64,000 nt of DNA, taken from NCBI RefSeq assembly GCF_025399195.1, contig NW_026252106.1, forward strand, positions 186,001 to 250,000, written 5' to 3'. Numbering within the stretch: the first letter of the stretch is position 1; the number at the start of each line of letters is the position of its first letter. Below the pieces are notes generated by a model. The model made no database searches, had not been told where the DNA came from, and saw nothing but the letters and a program-made list of their open reading frames with translations. Source of the DNA: Umbelopsis ramanniana AG. Its lineage: Eukaryota > Mucoromycota > Umbelopsidomycetes > Umbelopsidales > Umbelopsidaceae. The position numbers and the translations under genes were made by a program. Shown here piece by piece: positions 22,615 through 35,280 of this stretch.

Positions 22615-25600
22615 TCATTTATGTGCTTCCCACAAGTAGTCCTGAGTGACACCCTTGGGAACGGCGCGATACTCTAAAGGTTGAACGGACTGAAAATGTC
22701 CTCTGTTAGCACGAGCTGGTATATAGTCGGTACTTGTTGGTGCGTTTATAGGTTGCTCGACAGGCTTGTAGTAATTGGAAATCGGGAGATTGGTATATGG
22801 AGCAGGAATCGAAGAAGAAGAAGAAGGAATTGGTATATTACCAGCGTGGGCTGGCAATGCAAACTTTAACTGCTGTTGTTGCGGCGGAGGCAAATCGTGA
22901 AGAGAACGATGAACACCAGAGTTTCCTTGGTTTTCAAGATTTTTCCGGATTTTGTCTGCCGCATATTGTCGTAAATTACTGTCAACATCGGCGCCACCAA
23001 GAATCTTTTGCACAAGCGGCAGACCGCATATTTGGTCGTTAAGAATTTCAGGTAGCCTCTTGTCGTTGTCGAATATGGAGAACAGAAGTAATTGTTGAGC
23101 CTTAAAATCTTGAGACTGATTTATGAGTTTCAATAGCAACGATGATGCTGTCTTGTGGACACAGTAGTAAGCCGCATTCGGTGCCAGTCGATTAGCTAAA
23201 GCTTGGTAACGTCCGGGGAACCCTGATGATTCGATGACCCAATTTAACAGCAATGTACCATTTGGATTGGTTGCCAATACGGAAGTATGTTGAATCATGG
23301 ATGCTGCGACCAATTTCTACAGGCATAATCATTAATGATATTTCTAAAAAGGATACGACAACGGTACTACGGTGACTTTAGCTTACCTGCTGTGACTTGG
23401 AAACATACGCATTTTCCAAAATGGCACGCACTGCTCGAGAGCCATAGCGTCCTTGGGCTACCTCATTCATATTCTCAACGATTGCCTCCACAATGAATTG
23501 ATTGTTTTCATCCCCAAGTGCAAGACAACATTGTACCATATAGTTGCCAAATTGATCCAATAGCAGTGGTGGAACGTAAGGTCCAACATGGTCACGTATT
23601 AACTTCATCTATAAGGCAGGGCATTAACACAAATTTACTTATCTAGTTGTCAGTGTTTGCATCACAACATACCTGTTCTGGAGTCGATATACACTCAATG
23701 ATCTTTTGAGCTGCCCAAGTACCGTTCTTGTGAATTCCAATGGCAGCAAGATGGGGTGCAATATATTCCAGCATCTTGGTCTTGATATCTTCGTGGCATA
23801 GCTCAAATAGACGTTGGACAACAGTATTGCCAATATAATCTAGTATTGTAAAGTGATCATATTAGTGTTTGAACAGAGAAAATATTACAATGAATGACAG
23901 ACACAGGTGTCACGACTTACCGCTGCTCAGTTCTACAATCTCATTCATGCATTCTTCCGCAATACTATTCGCGTCTGCAGGATCAATGTCTTGGCGGTCC
24001 AAGCGCTTACGTAATTCTCGTAAAGCAGATGCATCCAATTTTCGCTCTGGCCCGAACTCAATAACGCTGGGAATAGCTTCGTGATATAATTTCTGTTTTA
24101 CAAAATCTGATGATAGCAAGATGATTGGCTTCAGTACAAAAGGCGATTCAAACCATACCGAAAGCATGCTATATATCTGGTGAAGAATGGAAATACCTTC
24201 GCTAACGATATTCTTCTCATCTTCCTCAGGGGCCAATACTCTGACAATCTCCAGAAGATCAATCTTCATTAGTTTTCGACTTTCTGAACTGCTCGGTTTA
24301 ACGATGCCATCCGAAATTTCTTCGCTTGGATCACGGTCTGGTATGGGCGTGGAGGTGGGAGCAGGAGCAGTTGGCACTTTGGCAAAGCCAATTCTTGTAT
24401 TTGGACCAAGTAAATTGGTGCTTTGGACATGATCTTTGGCACGTATGGCACTTTCCAAATACTTGAAGTTCACAAAAGCACAATTTTTCTGGGTCAAGAC
24501 TCGCGCAGATTCGATGTCTCCAAACTGCTTGAAAACATCATACAGGTCACTGGATGTCAACGTGATAGACATATTACCAAACCCTATACAGATCACAACC
24601 CATTAGATATCAAGCCATGGAAATGCAAAATTTAACTTCCACACCACTTACATAATGCTCTGGTCGGTTGCAAGACCGTCGAATCTGGTAGAGGACCATC
24701 GTTTTTGCCATATCCGATTCGTACAACTGTATCACCGATACGGCCGTTATGGAGTGTGAGGACGTCTTCCTTGGCACGTATGGCATCTTCAATGTGGACG
24801 AAATTCACAAAAGCGCATTCCTTGTCGGCAATGAGTCTGACACTGTCAATCAAGCCATATGGACTGAATGTTTGCAGCAACTGTTCTTGGGTCACGAGAG
24901 AGTCGACACAGCCAATCCAAAGTGATCTTGTAGGTGTCTAATGCAAGAAAGAATTTTCATCAGCATCTAAAGAAAAGCGCCACCTCTCGTTCACACGTCG
25001 TTCAACTTACAGCGTTTCCTGAGGAAGAAAGACCACGGTCCGTGTATGAAAACATATCCATGTTTTGCTCGAGTTCGACTCGGGCAGCGTTTTGTGCTCT
25101 TAGCCATTCGGTATCGCCCACTGAAAGCGCACGGTTTCGCGTTTGTTGAAAGGAGGCTCGTCCGGGCCTGGCCTGACTTTGTGTTTGGTACGCGTTTGAA
25201 GACCATTGTCCACTATTCATCATGTTATACGGGGATTCTCTAATTTGTTCAGGTACAGCAATGCTGACGGCTCTCGGTCTGTTTGGCTGAGAATTCAGAT
25301 AGGACTCATTGGCCTTGAACGCACCGTTGCTAGTATAACCAAGCTGAGGTCCTGTCATGTTATCATAGACAGATGCTTCCGAGCCATAGGACATTTGAGC
25401 GTTATGATAATTTGAAATGGGGTTCTCGTTCGAAGACATGGAGGGCGGAGGTATGCTGCCATGCTTCGGTGTTACAACATCACTGTCGTCCAGTCCGAGC
25501 GAGGATAATGTTTGCACAATGGAGTTGGTATCTTCCTCTCCTAAGAGTTGATCGGTGTTTTGCATCATCTGTACTTGAGTATCCGCTGTTATCCAAGAGG

Positions 25601-25934
25601 TGCTGAAGATAGGATTCCCAAAAGCCGCCGATACCGACGCTGACGGGAGAGTGAGGGATCCAGAACGGTTCCTTCCACTGTTCAGGTCGTTCGTATTCAT
25701 TATGGGATAATGAGTCTCGGTCATACCGATGGCACCATTTTCCGGAATGAACTGCATTGATGGCATGGTCCCTGCTCGACGTCGTCTTGCAGACTGAAGC
25801 AGATGATGCCGAGGATCATTGGTATTTCTAGCGTTCTTAATCAAAGCTTCATTTTCGATGGACTTTCGCATTAACGATATTTTGCCCGCATTATTACTAT
25901 CCATGATACGTTGAGATGAGTCGCCAAGAGACAT
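22615..25934 (-). CDS. Puf-family RNA-binding protein with two RRMs (Jsn1/Puf1-like)
   Basis: Proposed exons in coding order: 25934-25011, 24937-24652, 24583-23921, 23839-23673, 23608-23387, 23316-22615; 987 residues. Architecture: a disordered Ser/Asn-rich N-terminus (1-308); RRM1 (~311-385; SLWIGCVDSLVTQEQLL, KECAFVNF); RRM2 (~402-475; LWFGNMSITLTSSDLYDVF, KNCAFVNF); then Pumilio repeats (~600-900; IGNTVVQRLFELCHED, FGNYMVQCCLALGD, YGSRAVRAILENA); and a Pro/Gln-rich tail. RRMs plus PUF is the layout of yeast Puf1/Jsn1 and Puf2, which bind 3'UTRs of mRNAs for membrane or mitochondrial proteins. RRM2 starts across a splice join and is only complete after splicing. A candidate 5'UTR intron at 26041-25945 (GTAAAC to ATCTAG) ends 10 nt before the ATG. 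Confidence 0.92.
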
Positions 25935-26539
25935 ATTCTGACGTCTAGATATGAAAAAAAGAAAGAAAGTAATAATAAAATCTGATATTAGTTTGCAGTC
26001 CACATAAAAAAATACAGGAGGGAACAGCGAAAGGGGTTTACGTTAGACCAGCTGGATCTTGCCAATCATCGTTGTTATGATAGAAAGAGTGATTGCGAGG
26101 ATGATTGATGGACATAAGCAATCTTTGCAAATTATTACGAAGTGGTAATTTGCTGCAAAGTTACTGAAGCATGCGAGGCAAAGCCGATGAGAACAGGGTA
26201 AGCTCCACTTCTGATATGTGTCGTCCCCATGGTAGCACAGGGCGGCGGTCACCAATTCGCAATTTAGCTTTTGGGGGTTTTTTTTCCTGGTCTCCGATGC
26301 TTATGGAAACCTCTGATGTGCAAGCGCTTTAACCGATTTAACATTTTTTGGCCGTATTAATGTTTACATAAGGTGTTCTTGGCATTAAAAATGGAAAGCA
26401 GTCTACAGTTGTAATACTTTAAAGCAGTGCTGCGCTGGCACAGAGGATCAGTGAAATATTTTCGTTGATTTGCAAAAAAAAAAAAAGGTCTATGTATATG
26501 CTCGTCAGAGCAGAATAATAATCTCGAAACATCCTTCTT
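25935..26539. other. 5' region of the Puf gene, downstream of EFM7
   Basis: No coding exon seen. It holds the candidate minus-strand 5'UTR intron of the Puf gene (26041-25945) and the Puf promoter. Near 26475-26486 lies an A12 run close to the EFM7 3' end. Confidence 0.45.
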
Positions 26540-27559
26540 TTAATCTAACCAAAGTTTCCATCCATGTACAGTGGATCGAACGGTTTGGTCACCTTGATCT
26601 TCCTCAAACATGACTCCCATATTTTGAGTCAAGAATTCCTCGGCATGGAAGCTATAGCCAACCTCATCCCAGTTCTCTGGGTCAGTGTCGGGATTGTACG
26701 GCCGTTGAGCTATTTCGAAAAATTGTACATCACGATGAGCAAGATGGGGTCGATGGTGGGTATAGAACACTAGAACCACGCCAGTCTTAGGTTTGATTAG
26801 TTCACGGCATGTTCTTAGCATAGCATGGTGCTGAGAGTGGTTGAAAATAAGGTCACTCAAAATGATGATATCGTATTTGGTTTCTTCATTTGGTAGCTCT
26901 TCTTGTAACGCACCAACTTTGGTACCCCATACATAGCCCTGCGTTGAAATGAAAATACACCAATGAGTTAAGTGTGCAAAGAAAAAAAAACTATGTATGA
27001 ATACCTACCTTTACTGATACAGCATTTTGCTCATACAATGACGACAAATTAGTTTTGACATTGTACTCTATGTTTTCGATCAGTTCTCGATCGGGATAAT
27101 CAGTAACAACGGTCTTTTTGGCGCCATTGATGGCTGCTATAAGGCCAGGAAGCGCTGCTCCTGCTCCAAGTTCTAGGACAGTTTTTCCGCCACACAGATC
27201 CTTGTGCTCATCCAAATAAGTTGCAAACACTTTGGCTGCATTCCACAGATAATGTGCCCAAAGGGGATGAGAGCCGACAAGACGTAATTCTAATTCGGAG
27301 GGAGTGCCTTCCATTTTATTTTGCTTAGTCTTTGCGATGGCTGCTGGTTGATGATATATTATGATACCATACCTTCCAGGACAAACTCGGGTTGCCGTTG
27401 AAACTTTTGAAAGGTGTGCTCTGGTTGCTTGACTTCTTCTTCGTCTGATCCCTAACTCTATCGATTAACATACTTTTGACAAATGTGTCATCCATCACAA
27501 TGATGTCGGCTTACTCCAAACAAATCGGCGAAATCTTCTTCGTGATCACTAGTTGACAT
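26540..27559 (-). CDS. EFM7: eEF1A N-terminal/lysine methyltransferase Efm7
   Basis: Proposed exons in coding order: 27559-27515, 27451-27373, 27307-27009, 26938-26540; 273 residues. Seven-beta-strand SAM-dependent enzyme of the METTL21/NNT1 group. In yeast, Efm7 trimethylates the N-terminal Gly of translation elongation factor 1A and dimethylates the neighbouring Lys. Support: acidic leader DHEEDFADLFG, LVGSHPLWAHYLWNA, SAM motif I VLELGAGAALPGL (about 84-97), VVTDYPD acidic loop, GYVWG, DIIILSDLIFNHSQH post-motif, and VFYTHHRPHLAHRD near the C-terminus, all typical of Efm7. The first exon encodes just 15 residues, and its frame is fixed by the downstream match. Confidence 0.9.
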
Positions 27560-28383
27560 GGTAAGTACAAAAACCTTGAAAAAAAGTTTGACTGCTTTTC
27601 TTTCTTTATGCCTCAAGCTGGACAATTCGAATTTGCTTCATTTGGCGGAATTATTTTTTCTATAATTTCTTTCTTTCAACTGACTATCGTGTCACTCCTT
27701 TTTCTCATGCTGCAATGATAAAAACTTGGTACTTTAGCAAAAATGGACATATCAATCAACATTCTTTGGACAAAGTTGTCGCATAACGGGTCTGTTGTCA
27801 TACCTAAAGCTCCAGAGCTTTCGGTATCCATTTCAAACTACTCATTAGCGGAATTATTGGTTGTCAGCGTACAAATATAAGTTTGGCAGTTTAAAATAGC
27901 AGATTGATAGAGCCAGGTCAATCACCATGCTGAAAATGTTTATTTTCCTGCGTTCGAAAACAGGCTTTTGTGGGTCCGCTAAATTTCCACTCAGCAATGA
28001 AACAGGATCGCGCGTCCCTGAATCAAAAGCAGATCAGAAACAAATAGTGTTTTGCAATAATATAGAAAGAAATAGAATCTTCATGTTGACAAAGGAACAT
28101 TTTAGAATGGAATGGTCAGGAAAGCTTGCGTGCCTACTTTTCTATTTTACGCGGGGGGAGGTGACCCAGACCTACAGCCTTTCCACTCAATGGGGAAACA
28201 GGCTCCGGTCTACAGCATCAAATCACTTTCATTTTCTGAAATATTATTTTCTCTGTACTTCATCTCCCTAGATTTTTCAAACCTCATCTACGGCCACAGC
28301 AGTGCGAATACATTCAACCTATCATCAGCGTCTAGCGACCACTGTCATCTGAGAAGGACACCACGTGGTTTTGTAATAACGCC
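27560..28383. other. Divergent promoter region between EFM7 and the flippase gene
   Basis: About 820 bp between two divergent start codons. Open frames here lack recognisable protein patterns. The left part is pyrimidine-rich on the + strand, the right part AT-rich. It presumably holds both promoters and 5'UTRs. Confidence 0.4.
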
Positions 28384-31300
28384 ATGTCACATTCAAACAG
28401 TAATAACCCATACAGCAGACGACCAACGGAATCTCCATTCGAATCTTATGCTTTAGACGACTCCCAAAACTTTGACGAAAAATATTCCAACTCTCCATCT
28501 AGACAGGGTTATCATTCCTCTGAGCCTGGTAATTAATACATATCCCCTTTTGTTCGACGCTGCTAGATGAAAGTAGCATGCCTACATTTAAACACGGCTT
28601 AGCACCGTTCTCAACTGACCTTTCTTTTTTTTTATAAAAATAACTTAGACGATTCGAGCCATCAAAGGCAATTTGGATTCCATCAAGCTCCTTCCGTATC
28701 TTCTTTTGAATCTTCTCACAACCATCGACACTCAACCTACGCAACGTTTCAAGATAACGAATCGACCGAGATGCTTGAAGCGTCCTTTGGTGATATGAAT
28801 CAATATGATTCAGAGTATTTAACTCAACCACCACCTCATGCTCGGAAAGGACCTATGCCAAACAGCTCTATGAATAATATACTATTAGGTCCCACCAATA
28901 CCCATCAGAGTGAAGAATATCGATCGCTACAGGAGAACGACCCTCCCAGACGCCAAAGGTCACACCGAGCGCCAAGAAAGAAGTTTAACTTGAGCGATGC
29001 CTTTAAAAAGTGTTTCAATCGGCGCAAGAACAACGAAGCGGCTGGTCCACGTTTGATTTATATCAACAGCAGTGGTTTGAATGAGCAGCAAAAATTCCTT
29101 CATAATAGAGTTTTCACAGCAAAATACAGCCCGCTGACCTTCTTACCGAAATTCCTTTACATTGAGTTCAGCAAATATGCCAACCTTTTCTTCTTATTTA
29201 TTTCTGGTATACAGGTAAAAACAGATGGTATACCTTAACTTGAGTAAGTCCGAACTCACTAACCTCGATTTTCTGTAATATTAGCAAATCCCGAACGTAT
29301 CCCCAACATCCAAATGGACGACGCTGATTCCGTTGGTCATCGTTTTGTTCATTACCGCCATCAAAGAACTTGTCGAAGACTGGGTAGGTGCAAGGGATAA
29401 GGAACAAAAAGGTTATATATGATATCATCGGCTAATATACAACCAAATAGGGTGTTCATCGATCAGACGCTGAGGTCAACGCTCGTAAATGTAAAGTTTT
29501 GGTGGGCGGCCAATTTATTGAACGACGATGGCGAGAAGTGCAAGTGGGCGATATTTGCAGAATTGAAGGATCTGAGTTCTTTCCTGCGGACCTGATATTG
29601 CTCAGCAGCTCTGAGCCAGAAGGCCTGTGTTACATCGAGACAAGTAATTTGGACGGGTAAAAGTTTTATTTTAATTGAACGCGGGACATGATGGATTTAT
29701 AGGTTGACACTTGTGTTTTTACTGCTTCTTAGTGAGGTCAACTTGAAGATCAAACAAGCATTGCCTGAAACAGCAAAGTATACGTCCCCACAACACATTT
29801 CTCAGCTTGGAGGGGTTGTAAAATCCGAACAGCCCAATAACCGACTGTATAACTATGATGGAACATTCTCCATACCGTCTAAAGAACTCGGCGGAAAATC
29901 AAAAGATCATCCAGTCGACCCCAATCAGGTTTTATTGCGAGGTGCGCAATTGAGAAACACCTCTTGGATTTACGGTGTAGTCGTTTTTACTGGACACGAA
30001 ACGAAGTTGATGTTGAATTCGAGGTATGACTTGTATTATCGGACGTATAAAAAATGGTCAAAGGATTCAGTATATGCTAATGCAGTTGTTTCTTCATTTA
30101 CGCAGCAAAAAACCTACAAAGCAGTCCAATGTCACCAGAATGACAAACCGCAATATTCTCTCGCTATTCGTTATCCTAGTCTTGATGAGTGTTGCTTGTG
30201 CAGCTGGTAACTTTGTTATTTCTGTGAGTTACTCCTTGTTCGTTTATGCACGCTACGATTTAATTTGTTACTAATGTCTTCATTACTTTATTTAAAACAG
30301 GTGCGTCAAGAATCGACCATGGGATACCTGAATTCTACAGCGACGAACAAAGCAGCAGAGTTTGGCAATCAGATTCTCACATTTTTGATTCTATTCAACA
30401 GTTTCATTCCCATTAGGTAAAACATCGTTTTCTTCCAATGTTTTTTACACCGTGTCCTAACCTTCTCATATCATTTCACACAGTTTGATGGTTACAATGG
30501 AGGTTGTCAAATATGTACTGTCAATGCTTATCGATAATGATCTTGACATTTACTACGACAAGACCGATACCCCAGCTGTGGCGCGCAGCAGTAGTTTGAT
30601 TGAAGAATTAGGTCAGGTTGAATACGTCTTTTCCGACAAGACAGGCACATTGACATGCAACGAAATGGAGTTCCGTGAATGTTCCATTGCTGGTCTACGA
30701 TATGCCGAAAAAGTCGATGCGGATAAGGCCGCTCGACCAGGAGACAATGGCGAAGGGCAATATACTTTCAAGCAATTGAAGGAGCATGAAACATCTTCTA
30801 AAAGCGCTCATATAATCAACGAATTTTTGACTCTCCTAATGACTTGCCACACTGTCATTCCGGAGAGGAACGAAGGATCTGACAAAATCACTTATCAAGC
30901 CGCTTCACCCGACGAAGGTGCATTGGTACAGGGAGCTTCCGAACTTGGATACAAATTTTATGGTCGACGACCCAATTCGATCAACTGTACAGCCCACGGA
31001 CAAGAGCAGGAGTATCAGATTCTCAATGTTTGCGAATTCAATTCGACGAGAAAGCGTATGTCCGTCGTTGTTCGATGCCCCGACGGCAAGATCAAACTTT
31101 TCTGCAAGGGTGCCGATACTGTCATTCTTGAACGTTTGAGCGACAACAATCCTTTTACCGAAGAAACCTTGGTTCATTTAGAAGTATGTATTGTGATCCT
31201 GCAACGCAAAACGCTATCGGTACCATTTTATGCTGACCTCTTTTTATTTTTATTTTTAGGATTTCGCAACGGAAGGTTTGCGTACTCTTTGTCTTGCCAT

Positions 31301-33249
31301 GCGTGAGATTCCTGAAGATGAATACACCCGGTGGTCACAAATTTATGACCAGGCAGCTACGACTTTGAATAACCGTGCTGACGAACTGGATAAAGCGGCT
31401 GAGATGATTGAACAAAACCTTTTCTTGCTTGGCGCCACAGCCATCGAGGATAAACTCCAAGACGGTGTTCCTGATACTATCCATACGCTTCAAGAAGCAG
31501 GCATCAAAGTCTGGGTTCTTACTGGCGATCGACAAGAGACTGCAATCAATATTGGATATAGCTGTCGATTGTTGAACGAAGATATGAGTCTCATCATATG
31601 TAATGAGGACAGCCATTTCAGTACCAAAACGTTTTTAGAGGCTAAGCTACATGAGGTGACCGAGGCTCGAGAACAGCACAGCCACTATGGCCGTGGAGAA
31701 AACCAAGGACATCATGAAGATCCTATGGCACTCATCATTGATGGCAGAGCATTGACATTTGCATTGGAGAAAGACATCGAAAGGATTTTCTTAGATCTAG
31801 CAAAACGGTGCAAGGCAGTCATTTGCTGTCGTGTATCACCTCTTCAAAAGGCTCTTGTCGTCAAGCTTGTAAAGAAGTATTCGCACTCCATCCTCCTGGC
31901 TATTGGTGATGGAGCCAACGATGTGTCCATGATTCAAGCAGCTCATGTTGGTGTTGGTATCAGTGGTGTGGAAGGTCTACAAGCTGCACGTAGTGCCGAT
32001 TTCTCAATCTCCCAATTCCGCTTCCTCCGCAAGTTGCTTCTCGTTCACGGATCCTGGGCCTACCAACGACTCAGTAAAATGATCTTTTACTTCTTTTACA
32101 AAAATGTCGCTCTATATTTGACCCAATTTTGGGTAAGTTGATCAAGACAGGTTAACCATGTTTCTCTACAATTGTTTCCATCATATCTTACCATTTTATC
32201 TTTCATTAGTATGCTATCTTCAATGGATTTTCCGGTCAGACACTGTATGAGTCCTGGACTATGTCATGTTTCAACGTTATCTTCACCATTTTGCCACCTT
32301 TGGCCATTGGTGTCTTCGATCAATTTACTTCTGCTCGCCTCCTTGACAAGTATCCTCAAATGTACATGCTTGGTCAAAGCAATGAATTCTTTAACCAAAG
32401 GCGATTTTGGGGTTGGATTGCCAACGCTATTTTCCATTCTCTGGTAAGTTTACAAATTGAATTTGATCCACTTTATTGTATGCTCTCACATGCTAACTTC
32501 CATATACTAGGTTCTCTTCTTTGCTGGAATGTTGGCTTTCCGTGATGATGATGTTTTTACCGATGGATGGTCTGGTGGCCAGTGGTGGGTTGGAACAACT
32601 ATTTTCACAGCTACACTGGCTGCCATTCTTTACAAGGGCTGCTTGATCACTGAGTAAGGATTATAAACCTTTTTCTTTTCAGCTTTGTGAAGCTTTATCT
32701 AACATTGCTTTTACCTGTACAGTACATGGACAAAATGGTCGGTCATTATGATTCCAGGTTCAATGGTGATTTGGTTCATTTATATGCCTCTTGTAGCATA
32801 TGTCGGTCCTATGTTACCATGGGGTATCTTCCTAGAATACACAGGCATCATTCCTGTTCTGTTCGGCAATGTAAATTATTGGCTTTTCATTCTGCTCGTT
32901 CCTTTGCTCGCCAACACTCGAGATTACATTTGGAAATTGTAAGTGCTACTCTTTTACTGGGATATCTCCGCCTTAACATCACCGTATGTCCATTAACATG
33001 TGTCGTTTTCGTTTTCACAGCTACAAGAGAATGTATCGACCACAAATGTACCACTTTGTACAAGAAATTCAAAAACTTAACCTGCCAGATTACAGACCTA
33101 GAATGGACCGCTTCCGTCAAGCTGTGAACAAAGTTCGCAAGATTCAGCGTTTGAAGAAAACTCGAGGTTTCGCCTTTTCCCAGAACGAAACGGATCAAAG
33201 CAAACTCATTAGAATGTACGATACATTCAAGAGTAAGCCACAAGGATAA
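28384..33249 (+). CDS. DRS2: P4-ATPase phospholipid flippase, Drs2/ATP8A type
   Basis: Thirteen proposed exons: 28384-28528, 28649-29214, 29285-29383, 29451-29656, 29733-30023, 30106-30223, 30301-30416, 30484-31183, 31260-32132, 32210-32443, 32511-32653, 32723-32938, 33021-33249; 1311 residues. Flips aminophospholipids to the cytosolic leaflet of Golgi/endosome membranes, normally with a Cdc50 partner. Visible: disordered N-terminus; [14 protein letters not shown] and the first TM pair; actuator loop; PISL motif; phosphorylation site DKTGTLT (Asp about 565); [15 protein letters not shown]; hinge [11 protein letters not shown]; six further TM segments; and the C-terminal RGFAFSQNE motif that in Drs2 is part of the autoinhibitory/regulatory tail. 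Odd: the actuator motif is DGEV where the family has DGET; the catalytic Glu is kept. Confidence 0.94.
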
Positions 33250-33793
33250 TGTAAATTTTCCTTCATTGTTATCTAGACTCTCCTTTCGTCAACACCATAT
33301 TGCTGGTTTGCGATTTGGAGCCTCCCTATTTTTTTTTCACTGCTAGCTTTCTTTTTGATTGCGTTGTGTGTACTGTATGTTCGTTCCTCCTGTAACAAGA
33401 GCTAGATATGTATGAAGTGCTTCGGAACGATCAGCATTGCATATCAAATTGCATTGAATACCGTAATAAAATGATTTCGTCTACAATTGCATACATCTTC
33501 GCCTTACAAGCCCACTTTCAGGCATCCACCCGCTTAATATTGTCAGCCCACAATATTTTTAAGCTTGCTGGCTGGAGGTCAGCAAGTGTCCAGGCTCTGT
33601 AGTAACACTATGTAAGCTTTAAAAATCTTTTAAATTGGTCAGCTGTCACGGATATCTATATGGTCCATGCAAAGATTATGAGGTAGAATATTCCAACGTA
33701 TAGAGGTGTATTATTTGCCGCACAAGAATAATATTACAGTGGCACGATGTTTAGAGGAGAGGGGGGGGGTATGTACTGTTTGCGAGAAGCGCT
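33250..33793. other. Convergent 3' region, flippase and SNARE genes
   Basis: About 540 bp between convergent stop codons. AATAAA is at 33465-33470 on the + strand, and a G9 run is at 33761-33769. No gene seen. Confidence 0.4.
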
Positions 33794-34877
33794 TCAGATG
33801 GTGATAACCAGAATAAGCAAGATGATCAGCACAAGGATCAGGCAGCACACACAATAACCGGATTTTGATTCTGTATGACATTTGAAATACGTGGTGAGGA
33901 TGAGGATTTCCTACACCAAATCCACCGTAATATGCGGTTATTTACCTTCTTCTTTCCGTAATATGTGCTTGACACGATTCATGGCTCGCCCAAGTCTGTT
34001 GGAGGACATATCCACATGTTGGTCCAGTTCATCTAATAGGCTGTTGAAGGCAAGTGGTGTCAGCATGACATGCATTACCTCTGGATTGACATTTGTTTTA
34101 CACAACATACACAACGTGATCTTCCACTTCCTGGTGCATCGTCCCTGCAATATCTTTCAAGTTATGCAATGTACCAGAGATAGAATCTAATTGTGTATCC
34201 TGGTCTTGCATCATCATCTATTTGTTGAAAAATGTAAGTGAGCCTTTTGACCCTTCCATGGCATCTTTCTCATTGCATCCTTACCGCTTGTTGCCCACTT
34301 GCGTTGTCAATATATCGTTGATTTTCATCCGCAAAAGGGCTTGCGTCGTATTCCCCAGGAAGGTGCCGAGATGACGAACCCTTTGCAACGACTTAGAAAG
34401 CTATAACATGTTCCAGCTTCTATTAGGCGAAACCACTTACCTGATTGTTTCTTGGTGATGCCTTTCGAGGTGGATTTCTTATCGTGTCTTCCATTTCCCG
34501 TACAGTGTTTCGCGTTCGTGTAATAAAGTTGTTACGTGATTGTACTTCAGAGCCGGACAAGTTGAAAGCTTCAGGATGAGCTTGTACAGCAGCAATAGAT
34601 TCCTGCAAGTCGTCTAAATCTTGGTTGATGGCTTCCAGCGATGAGGAAAGTTCGTCTGCCGTCCACATTAATTCTTCATTGCTTGGCGAAGACACCGTGT
34701 TGTAAATTCTCTTCCAGGAATCGAACAAAGCTGTGGCATTGTCGAGGGAACCTTCTACTTCTCTAATTGCACGAAAATGTCGAATATATAGTTAGAATAG
34801 ACATTCTATTATGTGTATTCGTTCCAATAGTCGCCGACTTACTTTTTCACAACAAGGAAGGGATCTTGGGTAGCCAT
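33794..34877 (-). CDS. TLG1: Syntaxin-6/Tlg1-like Qc-SNARE
   Basis: Proposed exons in coding order: 34877-34843, 34762-34441, 34380-34285, 34217-34111, 34040-33946, 33870-33794; 243 residues. N-terminal syntaxin-6 three-helix domain (QDPFLVVKKEVEGSLDNA, then LDDLQESIAAV), a linker, a SNARE helix (about 155-215) and one C-terminal TM anchor after a Cys cluster (YCVCC). Such proteins act in fusion at the trans-Golgi network and endosomes. Compared without gaps to syntaxin-6 type SNAREs, the central ionic-layer glutamine appears to be His185 (EVEDHVVLLDEL). The acceptor of exon 3 (34380) is the only one I found that keeps frame. The Cys cluster before the TM could be palmitoylated, by inference. 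Confidence 0.87.
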
Positions 34878-35280
34878 GACGGGATGTTTGAAATGGCTAT
34901 AAAGTGGGGCCTTGTGGTCTGACCAATTGACCACTCATTTGCCTCAAATTGACCCCGACAAGGTCAAGCATAAAATTGATGCCCTGTGCATAATATTCTT
35001 TATGCCCTTTGCAGACTTTCGTTTGAATAGTTTGCATCGAGTAAAACGGCGTGGAATTATATTACACAAAACATAATCGTCCTGTCGATAACCAAACGAC
35101 TGTGCCGTTCTTGCAGTGCAGTGGTGCTTTAATTTCGCCTTTTGACAACTTTTTTTTTGTACTTGTCAATGCTATGGCATGAGCATAAAGCATTCAGTCA
35201 TCAGCTGTAATTACAGAGTATTATATCAATAACGTAAATTCATGCAAATACCGTATCAACTTTTCTTTCATCATTTTATC
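34878..35280. other. Divergent promoter region, SNARE and RPS4 genes
   Basis: About 400 bp between divergent starts. AT-rich with a T9 tract near 35150. The RPS4 5'UTR probably lies just before 35281. No gene seen. Confidence 0.4.

Noticed and set aside
23346-23357. Minus-strand GTATCCTTTTT inside a Puf intron
   Set aside because: The intron around it has ordinary GT and AG borders that restore the PUF repeat; the motif is internal and not used.
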